A stretch of DNA of 64,000 nt from contig CAXIUP010000016.1 in NCBI GenBank assembly GCA_964035015.1, positions 124,001-188,000 of the forward strand, in the 5' to 3' direction. A program made the translations under genes and the position numbers. Shown here in pieces: positions 12,508 through 24,930 of the stretch (positions are counted from its first letter, which is position 1; every line of letters starts with the position of its first letter). The stretch comes from Corallium rubrum (lineage: Eukaryota; Cnidaria; Anthozoa; Scleralcyonacea; Coralliidae). Below the pieces are notes generated by a model. The model saw only the letters and a list, made by a program, of their open reading frames with translations. It was not told where the DNA came from and made no database searches.

Positions 12508-12767
12508 ACATGGAATTTTCCCTTTTGATACCTTTGAATGACAGGTTTTACAAATGTATTCTTTTTGATCAAATGACTTTATATCTGTAAAAATATGTTC
12601 ATTGACATCAATGTATTTATTTTTATCTAATAGGATGACATGGAATTTTCCCTTTTGATACCTTTGAATGACAGGTTTTACAAATGTATTCTTTTTGATA
12701 AAATGACTTTATATCTGTAAAAATATGTTCATTGACATCAATGTAATTATTTTTATGTAATAGGATG
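12508..12767 (-). repeat. 130-bp tandem duplication beside the second LINE copy
   Basis: Same arrangement as at 2432-2691: starts at 12508 and 12638, period 130 bp, covering part of the CxxC-coding segment. Confidence 0.8.
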
Positions 12768-13949
12768 ACTGATTTTTTGTAGAGTAATCGATTGCAAACA
12801 GAACAAATATAATAAGGACCTTCTTTTATTTTATTGTGAAACCTGGATATATAATGCTCTAAATCATCTAAATTGATTGATCTACAATTTTTGATTTTGG
12901 TTTCAAGAAGAACTTTCTTTTTCAAAGGATCCGTTGATTTATATTTCTCGGCATTTCTTTTAATTAGATTTTACATTTGCATAGGATCCATTGATTTATA
13001 TGTTTTGGCATTTGTTTCAAGGAGAACGTTCTTTTTCAAAGGATCCATTGATTTATTTTTTTTTGGCATTTGTTTCAAGTAGATTTTTCTTTTGCATAGG
13101 ATCCATTGATTTATATTTTTTGGCATTTGTTTCAAGTAGATTTTTCTTTTGCATAGGATGCATTGATTTATATTTTTAAGCATTTGTTTCAACTAGATCT
13201 TTCTTCTTCATAGGATCCATACTTTTGTACTCTATAGCAGCTTTCTGTAACCTCATTGTTTTCTTAACAGGTTCCAAATTTGCAAATTCCTCTTTTCTTT
13301 TGTCCGCAATTCTTTTTTTCTTTGCATGGTAGACTTATCCTTTCTTATAATCTTTTTTTTTCTCTGATTGTCTGAATTGAGATGAACATGACAGAAATGG
13401 AATTTTGTATTGTATTTCCTCACATTTAAGAGTGTGCGTGACAATATTGCATACTTTACTAATAACAGAATCAGTATCACTACATTCTTTCAAATAAATT
13501 AACTCTTTGCCTTTCATTGCATGCAATTAAAAAATATTTTGTTTTTTTGTCTTGCATTATTTGCAAAAATGCAACCTAAGCAATAGCTTGAAAGCCACAC
13601 AACAAAAACCCAGTATTTTCAGTAGTGTTGTCTACAATTAACCTCTCAAGAACTAGTTTACTAGAAAGAGAAGTAGAAAACAATGTCTCTTGGTCTCTTG
13701 AGCTATATACTACATCAATATCTGCACCGTGTATGTTTACTATAGTTGGTAAATAATTACATGTAAACTCATTTCCATCATTTGAGGCTCCTTGGTAAAT
13801 GAACATGCCATACTCTGCAATAGCACTCAATGTCAGATCGTTCCAGTAACTACATGCCTTAATAGTAGAAAAGCAGATAGAATAGAGGCACATTGCACAA
13901 CATTGCCGAGAACAATTTAAATTGTCATTAAATGTCTCATTGTCACATG

Positions 13950-15554
13950 TCAATGGACAGTGACCTGATTCAGATGTGTTCGTATGTATATTTGTAATTT
14001 TTGTAACCTGTGAGCAGTAATTTTAATGCCTTTAAGCTCAAATAAAACATCAGGTTTGTATAAATGTTTGAAATATCCTACCAAGTTGATAACTGAACTT
14101 ACTTCCAACAATACACATGTTACACGAGCGTAGGCCATAACAAATGAATCTCTTGCATGTGAATCAAATATTTTCAGTAAACCATTGGCAATATTATACA
14201 TGGATACAGTATTACATCCAATTGTTAACAGAAATGAATTATAACTCTCTTGTAGCAAACCTTTTAAAGCACATTCTAAGGGCATGACATATGGGATGTT
14301 TTCATTCAAAGTAGTTGTATGGAGACTACCAGAGTAAATTTCACTAAACTCAAGTTGATAATTTGTATTTAGCACAGTAACCATGCTGGGTAATTCAATT
14401 AGCAATAAATAAGGTTGCCTTGATAATCTTGACAATGCAGAATATAATTCATTTCCAAGGTTCCTAATTTGAACTAGGTGTTCTGGATGAGTTATTGTGT
14501 AAGTCATTGATTTGTTTCTGAAGTTATGTATCAAAGCACACAAACTCATGGCAACACATTGCTGTCCTGCATTTGCACCAAATATATAGTACGAGTACGC
14601 ATCAGCGTACGGTTTATATTGACATATTAAGCCTTTTAACTTGTTTACTTCTGATTTTATTTGTGATGCAGTTACAGGTTGGCCATGAATTGTTTTTAAG
14701 GCTATATTAATACTATCTGATACTTTTTTTTGTTCCAATACAAATTGTGCAAAGAAAAGATACTCTGGATTTGTTGCAAACCTTCCACTATAATATAAAA
14801 GTCGAGCATTGAAGTACTTCACTGGTGACAATTTAAACTTTCTATCATCTGTGAAGCCAAACTGTCCTTTTGGAAACAACACTGGGAATGCAAGCTCTTC
14901 ACATTTTTTGTCTCTCATTAGGGATGCAGGGCGTTTGTTTTCTCCACGTCCAATATTGTACAATTCATTCCCTAATGAACAATTTTCATTACCTTGTATT
15001 TTAACAGCGTAATCTGGTAATACAGACTGTAAACATATCTCATTAGTCGCTTGTCTATATTCATTCAAAGGGTCATCTTTTTCCTCAGTATCATCATCAT
15101 TCGTAGCGTGTTGCATGCAGATTTCTGTTAAAGACTTTTCATTTTTATCAAAATCTATACCTGAAGCATTGTCATCTTGTTCTAAACTCGTGAGCTTTGC
15201 ACTGATATTTTGAATATCAATTGTAATATTATTATACAATGGATTGTTTACCTTGAGCCAGTTAAGTGCATCAAGAATGAACTGAGGACGTACTGCTTGA
15301 AAATATACATGACTTCTGAATTCAAGTTTTCGTTTCAGTCTCAACATTATAATACCTGATCTTTCAGGTGGCCTTGGTAAAACCTTACATGTCTCATCAC
15401 ATTCAACAGGCACATTACAGATTGCTCCCTTAACTTTTCTTTGCTGTCCTTTCGGCATTACTATTATTTTCTCAAAAACTATTCTCTGTGCAATAAGAAT
15501 TTGCTCGAGTTCTTCTAACGATGCAAGTTCAGCTGGTATTTTGTCAACATACAT
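13950..15554 (-). pseudogene. 534-codon open frame crossing a unit junction: DUF6570 - Helitron_like_N - cysteine protease
   Basis: Longest open frame of the array. Residues 1-125 are the DUF6570-like domain (MPKGQQRKVKG, VECDETCKVLPRPPERSGII). About 220-300 are the beginning of Helitron_like_N (PVLFPKGQFGFTDDR, RLLYYSGRFATNPEYLFFAQ). At about 315-320 the frame passes through the junction palindrome (PYADAY) and enters the protease of U4: GANAGQQCVAMSLCALIH near 322-335, with FDSHARDS near 463. Known Helitrons continue from Helitron_like_N into an HUH domain; here that is replaced by protease, so the chimera results from tandem joining. The Met used is internal. Translation in nature is unproven. 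Confidence 0.7.
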
Positions 15555-17582
15555 GTTATTAAATATTGCCTGACATTGAATTTTCCCTTTTGGTACCTTT
15601 GAATGACAGGTTTTACAAATGTACTCGTTTTGATCAAATGACTTTATATCTGTAAAAGGATGTTCATTGACATCAATGTATTTATTTTAATGTAATAGGA
15701 TGACTGATTTTCTGAGGAGTAATCGATTGCAAACAGAACAAATATAATAAGGACCTTCTTTTATTTTATTGTGAAAGCTGGATATATAATCATCTAAATC
15801 ATCTAAATTGATTGATCTATAATTTTTGATTTTGGTTTCAAGAAGAAATTTCTTTTTCAAAGGATCCATTGATTTATATTTCTTGGCATTTGTTTCAATT
15901 AGATTTTCCTTTTGCATAGGATCCATTGATTTATATGTTTTGGCATTTGTTTCAATTAGATTTTCCTTTTGCATGGGATCCATTGATTTATATGTTTTGG
16001 CATTTGTTTCAAGGAGAACCTTCTTTTTCAAAGGATCCATTGATTTACATTTTTTGGCATTTGTTTCAAGTAGATTTTTCTTTTGCATAGGATCCATTGA
16101 TTTATATTTTTTGGCATTTGTTTCAACTAGATCTTTCTTCTTCATAGGATACATTGATTTACATTTTTTGGCATTTGTTTCAACTAAATCTTTCTTCTTC
16201 ATAGGATCCATACTTTTCTACTCTAAACCAGCTTTCTGTAACCTCATTATTTTCTTAACAGGTTGCAAATTTGCAAATTCCTCTTTTCTTTTGTCCGCAA
16301 TTCTTTTTTTCTTGCATGGTAGACTTGTCCTTTGTTATAATTTTTTTTCTTCTGATTGTCTTAATCGAGATTGACATGATAGAAATGGAATTTTGTATTG
16401 TATTTCCTCACATTTAAGATTGTGCGTGACAATATTGCATACTTTATTAATAACAGAATCAGTATCATTACATTTTTTCAAATAAATTAACTCTTTGACT
16501 TTAATTGCATGCAATTAAAAAATACTTTGTTTTTTTGTCTTGCATTATTTGCAAAAAATGCAACGTAACCAATAGCTTGAGCGCCACAACAAAAACCCAG
16601 TATTTTCAGTAGTGTTATCTACAATTAACCTCTCACGGACTAGTTTACTAGAAAGAGAAGTAGAAAACAATGTCTCTTGGTCTCTTGAGCTATATAGTAC
16701 ATCAATATCTGCACCGTGTTTGTTTACTATAGTTGGTAAATAATTACATGTAAACTCATTTCCATCATTTGAGGCTCCCTGGTAAATGAACATGCCATAC
16801 TCTGCAATAGCACTCAATGTCAGTTCATTCCAGTAACTACATGCCTTAATAGTAGAAAAGCAGATAGAATAGAGGCACATTGCACAACATTGCCGAGAAC
16901 AATTTAAATTGTCATTAAATGTCTCATTGTCACATGTCAATGGACAGTGACCTGATTCAGATGTGTTGGTATGTATATTTGTAATTTGTGTAATCTGTGC
17001 GGCAGTAATTTAAATGCATTTAAGCTCAAATAAAACATCAGGTTTGTATAAATTTTTGAAATATCCTACCAAGTTGATAACTGAATTTACTTCCAACAAT
17101 ACGCATGTTCCACGAGGGTGGGTCATACCAAATGAATCTCTTGCATGTGAATCAAATTTTTTCAGTAAACCATTTTCAATAGTATAGATGGATACAGTAT
17201 TACATCCAATTGTTAACAGAAATTAATTATAACTCTCTTGTAGCAAACCTTGTAAAGCACATTCCAAGGGCATGACATATGGGATGTTTTCATTCAAAGT
17301 AGTTCTATGGAGTCTACCAGAGTAACTTTCAGTAAACTCAAGTTGATAATTTGTATTTAGCACTGTAACCATGCTGGGTAATTCAGTTAGCAATAAATAA
17401 GATTTCCTTGATAATCTTGACAATGCAGAATATAATTCATTTCCAGGGTTCATAATTTGAACTAGGTGTTCTGGGTGAGTTATTGTGTAAGTCATTGATT
17501 TGTTTCTGAAGTTATGTATCAAAGCACACAAACTAATGGCAACACATTGCTGTCCTGCATTTGCACCAAATATATAGTACGA
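14595..17582 (-). pseudogene. U5: Helitron unit with seven repeats (2,988 bp)
   Basis: The protease start is open at 17223-17531 and the Cys-rich block at 16545-16940. The linker lies near 16260-16500 with broken frame. The seven 19-residue repeats plus CxxC are open at 15687-16211 (174 codons). DUF6570 and Helitron_like_N are open from 15554 through the left junction. Two adjacent repeats here are nearly the same (KSMDPMQKENLIETNAKTY twice), which looks like a recent one-repeat expansion. The middle of the protease (about 16950-17220) has changes that close the frame. Confidence 0.8.
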
Positions 17583-17700
17583 GTACGCATCAGCGTACGG
17601 TTTATATTGACAAATTAAGCCTTTTAACTTGTTTACATCTGATTTTATTTGTGATGCAGTTGCAGGTTGGCCATGAATTTTTTTAAGGCTATATTAATAC

Positions 17701-17939
17701 TCGAAAAAATGGAAGAAACGCGGTCAGGATGATTCATAATAAAAGCAAATAAAACGTTCACTGACCAGAATAATTTATTCATACCACACACACGTCATAA
17801 CTAATTATAGCTTCCGATTGTAAATATATATGTTAAATTGTTTCCATTAATCCTATACCCGTTGAAGGCTACAGTCTGGTAGCCGAAAGCTCGTTTCAAT
17901 AAATTATTCTGGTCAGTGAACGTTTTATTTGCTTTTATT
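17701..17939. mobile_element. Short Penelope-like terminal fragment with 42-bp inverted ends
   Basis: It is flanked by a 10-bp duplication ATATTAATAC (17691-17700 and 17940-17949). A 42-bp sequence (17738-17779) returns as a perfect inverted copy at 17898-17939. Inside, CCCGTTGAAGGCTAC...GTAGCCGAAAGCTCG (17858-17893) forms a stem followed by GAAA. The same motif ends the GIY-YIG-coding fragment at 47554-48168, which is why this one is assigned to Penelope-like elements. It has no coding capacity. Confidence 0.7.
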
Positions 17940-18557
17940 ATATTAATACTATCTGATACTTTTTTTGTTCCAATATAAATTGTGCAAAGAAAAGATACTC
18001 TGGATTTGTTGCAAACCTTCCACTATAATGTAAAAGTCGAGCATTGAAGTACTTCACTGGTGACAATTTAATCTTTCTATCATCTGTGAAGCCAAACCTT
18101 CCTTTTGGAAACAACACTGGGATTGCAAGCTCTTCACATTTTACGTCTCTCATTAGGGATACAGGGTGTTTGTTTTCTCCACGTGCAATATTTTACACTT
18201 CATTCCCTAATGAACAATTTTCATTACTTTGTATTGTAACAGGGTAATCTAGTAATACATACTGTAAACATGTCTCATTAGTTGCTTGCTTATATTCATT
18301 CAATGGGTCTTCTTTTTCCTCATTATCATCATCATTCGTAACGTGTTGCATGCAGTTTTCTGTGAAGGACTTTTCATTTTCATCAAAATTTATACCTGAA
18401 GCATTGTTATCTTGTTCTAAACTCGTGAGCTTTGCACTGATATTATGAAGATCAATTGTAATATTATTACACAATAGATTGTTTACTTTTAGCCAGTTAA
18501 GTGCATCAAGAATGAACTGAGGACGTAATGCTTGAAAATATACATGATCTCTGAATT

Positions 18558-19093
18558 ACATACATACATACATACATATTTATTGAGCAATTCCCAACTG
18601 GGCTTTTCAATGCCCATTACAATCAAAGTTAATGATATAAAATATGAATAATAAAAACCTAGTCTATAGTATAAGTATTTACAGATTAATTGTTAATGAA
18701 ATTGTCCAACAGATTGTTTTTCATTAATGTTTTAAAATGGTGAAGAGATGTTGCTTTTTTAATACCATCATCCAGGCTGTTCCAAAGATTAACAGCCCTG
18801 TAATGGAATGATCGTTGCCCAGTGGTGGTACGACAAAATGGGATTTGTAGAGTATCATGGTTTCGTGTAAGACGGCTGTGTACTGAAGATCGATCGTTTA
18901 CAAAATTTGTCACATAAATATGGTGGGGCAAGCGAGTTCATACATTTGTACATCATGGTTGAGTCTCTGAGTAGAAGTTGTTCTCTGACAGGTATCCAAC
19001 CCATCTGGCGTAGCGCAGGAGTGATGTGGTCAAACTTTCTAGTGTTTGTAATTATTCGGCACGCAAAGTTCTGTACAGCTTGGAGTTTGCTAC
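18558..19093 (-). mobile_element. LINE 3' fragment with (ATGT)n tail
   Basis: The minus-strand peptides KLQAVQNFACRIITNTRKFD and GWIPVREQLLLRDSTMMYKC (18855-19100), then SFHYRAVNLWNSLDDGIKKA (18686-18931, another frame), match the C-terminal end of CR1/L2/Jockey-type reverse transcriptases. The 3' end carries a TACATACA microsatellite on the plus strand (ATGT on the coding strand). The probable target duplication is AATT (18554-18557 and 19094-19097). It is 5'-truncated and frameshifted between the two peptides. A paralogous copy sits at 39835-40368. Confidence 0.8.
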
Positions 19094-22000
19094 AATTCAA
19101 GTTTTCGTTTCAGTTTCAACATTATAATACCTGATCTTTCAGGTGGACTTGGTAAAACCTTACATGTCTCATCACATTTAACAGGCACATTACAGATTGC
19201 TCCCTTAACTATTCTTTGTTGACCTTTCGGCATTACTATTATTTTCTCAAAAACTATTCTCTGTGCAATAAGAATTTGCTCAAGTTTTTCTAACGATGGA
19301 AGTTCAGCCGGTATTTTGTAACATACATGTTACTAAATATTGCCTGACATGGAATTTTGACTTTTGATACCTTTGAATGACAGGTTTTACAAATGTATTC
19401 CTTTTGATCAAATGAATTTATATCTGTAAAAAGATGTTCATTGACATCAATGTATTTATTTTAATGTAATAGGATGACTGATTTTCTGTAGAGTAATCGA
19501 TTGCAAACAGAACAAATATAATAAGGACCTTCTTTTATTTTATTGTGAAACCTGGATATATAATCATCTAAATCATTTAAATTGATTGATCTACAATTTT
19601 TCATTTTGGTTTCAAGAAGAACGTTCTTTTTCAAAGGATCCGTTGATTTATATTTCTTGGCATTTGTTTTAATTAGATTTTCCATTTGCATAGGATCCAT
19701 TGATTTATATGTTTTGGCATTTGTTTCAAGGAGAACGTTCTTTTTCAAAGGATCCATTGATTTATATTTTTTCGCATTTATTTCAACTAGATTTTTCTTT
19801 TGCATAGGATCCATTGATTTATATTTTTTGGCATTTGTTTCAACTAGATCTTTCTTCCTCATAGGATACATTGATTTATATTTTTTGGCATTTGTTTCAA
19901 CTAGATCTTTCTTCTTCATAGGATCCATACTTTTGTACTCTAAAGCAGCTTTCTGTAACATCATTCTTTTCTTAACAGGTTGCAAATTTGCAAATTCCTC
20001 TTTTCTTTCGTCCACGAGTAATTTTTTTTGCATGGTAGACTTATGCTTTCTTATAATCTTTTTTTTTTTTGATTGTCTTAATTGAGATGAACATGACAGA
20101 AATTGAATGTTGTATTGCATTTCCTCACATTTAAGATTGTGTGTGACAATATTGCATACTTTATTAATAACAGAATCAGTATCATTAAATTTTTCAAATA
20201 AATTAATTGTTTGCCTTTCATTGCATGCAATTAAAAAATATTTTGTTTTTTGTCTTGCATTATTTGCAAAAATGCAACCTAAGCAATAGCTTGAAAGCCA
20301 CACAACAAAAACCCAGTATTTTCAGTAGTGTTGTCTACAATTAACCTCTCAAGGACTAGTTCACTAGAAAGAGAAGTAGAAAACAATGTCTCTTGGTCTC
20401 TTGAGCTATATACTACATCAATATCTGCACCGTGTATGTTTATTATATTTGGTAAATAATTACATGTAAACTCATTTCCATCATTTGAGGCTCCCTGGTA
20501 AATGAACATGCCATACTCTGCAGTAGCACTCAATGTCAGATCATTTCAGTCATTACATGCCTTAATAGTAGAAAAGCAGATAGAATAGAGGCACATTGCA
20601 CAACATTGCCGAGAACAATTTAAATTGTCATTAAATGTCTCATTGTCATATGTCAATGGACAGTGACCTGATTCAGATGTGTTCGTATCTATATTTGTAA
20701 TTTGTGTAACCTGTGCAGCAGTAATTTTAATGCCTTTAAGCTCAAATAAAACATCAGGTTTGTATAAATTTTTGAAATATCCTACCAAGTTGGTAACTGA
20801 ATTTACTTCCAACAATACACATGTTCCACGAGGGTAGGCCATAACAAATGAATCGCTTGCATGTGAATCAAATATTTTCAGTAAACCATTTGCAATAGTA
20901 TAGATGGATACAGTATTACATCCAATTGTTAACAGAAATGAATTATAACTCTCTTGTAGCAAACCTTGTAAAGCACATTCTAAGGGCATGACATATGGGA
21001 TGTTTTTATTCAAAGTAGTAGTATGGAGACTATCAGAGTAACTTTCACTAAACTCAAGTTGATAATTTGTATTTAGCAGGGTAACCATGCTGGGTAATTC
21101 AGTTAGCAATAAGTAAGGTTGCCTTGATAATCTTGACAATGCAGAATATAATTCATTTACAATATTTTGAACTAGGTGTTCTGGGTGAGTTATTGTGTAA
21201 GTCATTGATTTTTTTCTGAAGTTATGTATCAAAGCACACAAACTCATGGCAACACATTGCTGTCCTGCATTTGCACCAAATATATAGTACGAGTACGCAT
21301 CAGCGTACGGTTTATATTGACAAATTAAGCCTTTTAACTTGTTTACATCTGATTTTATTTGAGATGCAGTTGCAGGTTGGCCATGAATTTTTTTAAGGCT
21401 ATATTAATACTATCTGATGCTTTTTTGTGTTCCAATATAAATTGTGCAAAGAAAAGATACTCTGGATTTGTTGCAAACCTTCCACTATAATGTAAATAAA
21501 AGTCAAGCATTGAAGTACTTCACTGGTGACAATTTAATCTTTCTATCATCTGTGAAACCAAACTGTCCTTTTGGAAACAACACTGGGAATGCAAGCTCTT
21601 CACATTTTATGTCTCTCATTAGGGTTACAGGGTGTTTGTTTTCTCCACGTCCAATATTGTACACTTCATTCCCTAATGAACAATTTTCATTACTTTGTAT
21701 TGTAACAGGGTAATCTAGTAATACAGACAGTAAACATGTCTCATTAGTTGCTTGTCTATATTCATTCAATGGGTCTTCTTTTTCCTCATTATCATCATCA
21801 TTCGTAACGTGTTGCATGCAGTTTCTGTTAAGGACTTTTCACTTTTATCAAAATACCTGCAGCATTGTCATCTTGTTCTAAACTCGTGAGCCATGCACTG
21901 ATATTTTGAATATCAATTGTAATATTATTATACAATGGATTGTTTACCTTGAGCCAGTTAAGTGCATCAAGAATGAACTGAGGACGTAATGCTTGAAAAT

Positions 22001-23825
22001 ATACATGATCTCTGAATTCAAGTTTTCGTTTCAGTTTCAACATTATAATACCTGATCTTTCAGGTGGCCTTGGTAAAACCTTACATGTCTCATGACATTC
22101 AACAGGCACATTACAGATTGCTCCCTTAACTTTTCTTTGTTGTCCTTTCGGCATTACTATTATTTTCTCAAAAACTATTCTCTGTGCAAAAAGAGTGTGC
22201 TCAAGTTTTTCTAACCATGCATGCTCAGCCGGTATTTTGTCAACATACATGTTATTAAATATTGCCTGACATGGAATTTTCCCTTTTGATACCTTTGAAT
22301 GACAGGTTTTACAAACGTATTCTTTTTGATCAAATGACTTTATATCTGTAAAAATATGTTCATTGACATCAATGTATTTATTTTTATGTAATAGGATGAC
22401 TGATTTTCTGTAGAGTAATCGATTGCAAACAGAACAAATACAATAAGGACCTTCTTTTATTTTATTGTGAAACCTGGATATATAATCATCTAAATCATCT
22501 AAATTGATTGATCTATAATTTTTGATTTTGGTTTCAAGAAGAACTTTCTTTTTCAAAGGATCCGTTGATTTATATTTCTCGGCATTTCTTTTAATTAGAT
22601 TTTCCATTTGCATAGGATCCATTGATTTACATGTTTTGGCATTTGTTTCAAGGAGAACGTTCTTTTTCAAAGGATACATTGATTTGTATTTTTTGGCATT
22701 TGTTTCAAGTAGATTCTTCTTTTGCATAGGATCCATTGATTTATATTTTTTGGCATTTGTTTCAAGTAGATTTTTCTTTTGCATAGGATCCATTGATTTA
22801 TATTTTTTAGCATTTGTTTCAACTAGGTCTTTCTTCTTCATAGGATCCATACTTTTGTACTCTAAAGCAGCTTTCTGTAACCTCATTCTTTTCTTAAGGG
22901 GTTCCAAATTTGCAAATTCCTCTTTTCTTTTGTCCGCAATTAATTTTTTGGCATGGTAGACTTATGCTTTCTTATAATCTTTTTTTTTTTTCGATTGTCT
23001 TAATTGAGATAAACATGACAGAAATTGAATGTTGTATTTTATTTCCTCACATTTAAGATTGTGTGTGACAATATTGCATACTTTATTAATAACAGAATCA
23101 GTATCATTAAATTTTTTAAATAAATTAATTCTTTGCCTTTCATTGCATGCAATTAAAAAATATTTTGTTTTTTGTCTTGCATTATTTACAAAAATGCAAC
23201 CTAAGCAATAGCTTGAAAGCCACAACAAAAACCCAGTATTTTCAGCAGTGTTGTCTACAATTAACCTCTCAAGGACTAGTTTACTAGAAAGAGAAGTAGA
23301 AAACTATGTCTCTTGGTCTCTAGAAAAGTAGATAGAATAGAGGCACATTGCACAACATTGCCGAGAACAATTTAAATTGTCATTAAATGTATCATTGTCA
23401 CATGTCAATGGACAGTGACCTGATTCAGATGTGTTCGTATGTATATTTGTAATTTGTGTAACCTGTGCAGCAGTAATTTTAATGCCTTTAAGCTGAAATA
23501 AAACATCAGGTTTGTATAAATTTTTGAAATATCCTACCAAGTTGATAACTGAATTTACTTCCAACAATACACATGTTCCACGAGGGTGGGCCATACCAAA
23601 TGAATCTCTTGCATGTGAATCAAATATTTTCAGTAAACCATTTGCAATAGTATAGAAGGATACAGTATTACATTCGATTGTTAACGGAGTTGAATGATAA
23701 CTCACTTGTAGCAAACCTTGTAAAGCACATTCTAAGGGCATGACATATGGGATGTTTTCATTCAAGGTAGTTGTATGGAGTCTACCAGAGTAACTTTCAC
23801 TAAACTCAAGTTGATAATTTGTATT

Positions 23826-24045
23826 TGTTAAAATAGAATTATGTTCGAAGTACACTCTGAACTTCATGTTAGGTATATTATTGTGTATTGAGGTCACATG
23901 ACAAGCCATATTTGGACTACATTCACCATGTTGTTTTCTGTTACCTTCGTCACAGGCTCACAGCTTTCGCTTTGAGATACTGTTTGTTACGTTGTTCTCT
24001 TTTGTTTTTCCTCGTTTAGTTTTATATTAAAAGTCATTTTCAAAA
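23826..24045 (+). repeat. Copia 5' LTR (220 bp)
   Basis: Starts TGTTAAAATAG and ends TTTTCAAAA. It matches 35728-35947 almost base for base. Confidence 0.92.
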
Positions 24046-24065
24046 GGTTATGGGCCAGAGAATCC
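24046..24065 (+). promoter_or_regulatory. Copia primer-binding site
   Basis: GGTTATGGGCCAGAGAATCC directly follows the 5' LTR. Its start resembles the Drosophila copia primer site, which pairs with an internal part of initiator-Met tRNA. Confidence 0.75.
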
Positions 24066-24133
24066 AAATTTGAGAAGCAGTATTTGTAACTGTATCATAA
24101 ACGTCGTACGCGAGAGTGGTGTGATGGCTTCTG

Positions 24134-24355
24134 CACTGAATAAAGACTATACAGAAGGGCCACTCGGGTCGGAACCTTTGAAGTTTTTGTCTCCGCGCAT
24201 GTCGCATTACGCATGTTGCTCAGCCAGTAAACTGCATGTTCTGGCCAATAAGCACGCTGAACTGGCTGTCCTAGCCAGTAAACTGCATATTTTTGCATAA
24301 AAATACGAGGACACGTTGTACCGCTAAGTGGCCCTTCTGTATAGTCTTTATTCTG
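24134..24355. mobile_element. Small MITE (222 bp) inside the Copia gag start region
   Basis: The ends are inverted repeats: GAATAAAGACTATACAGAAG (from 24138) and its complement ending at 24353, followed by GGGCCACT/AGTGGCCC. The flanks TGGCTTCTG at 24125-24133 and 24356-24364 form an 8-9 bp duplication, which fits hAT or Mutator-type MITEs. The interior has short internal repeats (GCCAGTAAACTGCAT twice). It has no transposase; the open frames through it are chance. Confidence 0.8.
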
Positions 24356-24363
24356 TGGCTTCT

Positions 24364-24589
24364 GGTTCGGAGGCGAGAATGGCGAGTATAATTCCGTTGA
24401 ATGGCATAAATTATCCTACTTGGAAAGTACAGTGTCGAATGGCACTTATGAGGGATGGCCTGTGGGGAATTGCGACCAAGAATGAAGTGGCTCCGAGTGA
24501 AGAAGAAGTTGAGAAATACGCAAAATTTGTGGCGAGAAGAGATCGTGCTCTGGCAACTATTGTTTTGTCTGTTGAACCGTCGTTGTTGT
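24364..24589 (+). CDS. gag: Copia gag, N-terminal segment
   Basis: Reads MASIIPLNGINYPTWKVQCR and ALMRDGLWGIATKNE, the N-terminal signature of Copia Gag (L.G.NY..WK..M...L). The segment is bounded on the left by the MITE and on the right by the foldback element. Gag is the structural protein that packages the element RNA. Fossil copy. Confidence 0.8.
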
Positions 24590-24930
24590 AACCCCGTGAA
24601 GTTAGCTGCCAATTCGCCAGCTGCCAATTCACTGCCAATTAAGATAGCTGCCAATTCAATTTCGCGATGACGCTTCCAGGGGGGAGCGCTCGAGCAGCAG
24701 TCGGCTTCGCAGAATAATCGGTTTCGCCGGTCTTTTAACTTGTTCAATCCAACTTTAACAAAAAATAATAACTCACAATCGATAATTTAAGACATTTACG
24801 TGCATATAAACAATACTTCTTCAAGTAAACTTATGTTTTAAGATTGCTAGACTTTAATATATTCTCCTTCGAATTAATAACAAACTATTCGTCTGACAGC
24901 CGAGCAGTAATTTGTCGCTACAATGTTTTC
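24590..24930 (+). repeat. Foldback left outer terminal inverted repeat (341 bp)
   Basis: Collinear inverted match to 31675-32015 with no length difference. Includes the short direct motif GCTGCCAATTC repeated near the tip, a usual subterminal transposase-binding layout. Confidence 0.85.

Larger units (their letters stand above)
10420..14594 (-). pseudogene. U4: Helitron unit with the same LINE insertion as U1
   Basis: It matches U1 at an offset of about 10,076 bp, including the LINE boundaries, the missing 30 bp and the 130-bp duplication. The protease (13950-14594) is open and continuous with U5's Helitron_like_N. The Cys-rich block is at 13576-13953, the linker at 13253-13480, six repeats at about 12905-13235, the CxxC segment at 12623-12925, DUF6570 at 10889-11281 and Helitron_like_N at 10527-10892. 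Similarity to U1 is tight on the left but falls off right of about 13950-14030, where U4 has other variants (GTTACACGAGCGTAGGCC), so the duplicated block ends there. Confidence 0.8.
17583..21292 (-). pseudogene. U6: Helitron unit with a Penelope-like and a LINE insertion
   Basis: The protease is open at 20546-21247 (233 codons: TELPSMVTLLNTNYQLEFSE, then FDSHASDSFVMAYPRGTCVL). The Cys-rich block is at 20279-20533. Its last part, the linker, six repeats and the CxxC segment form one open stretch at 19461-20303 (280 codons). DUF6570 is split by the LINE at 18558-19093, with the remainder at 18193-18474. Helitron_like_N is at 17938-18153, cut near its end by the 239-bp element at 17701-17939. 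Without insertions the unit is about 2.93 kb. Confidence 0.8.
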
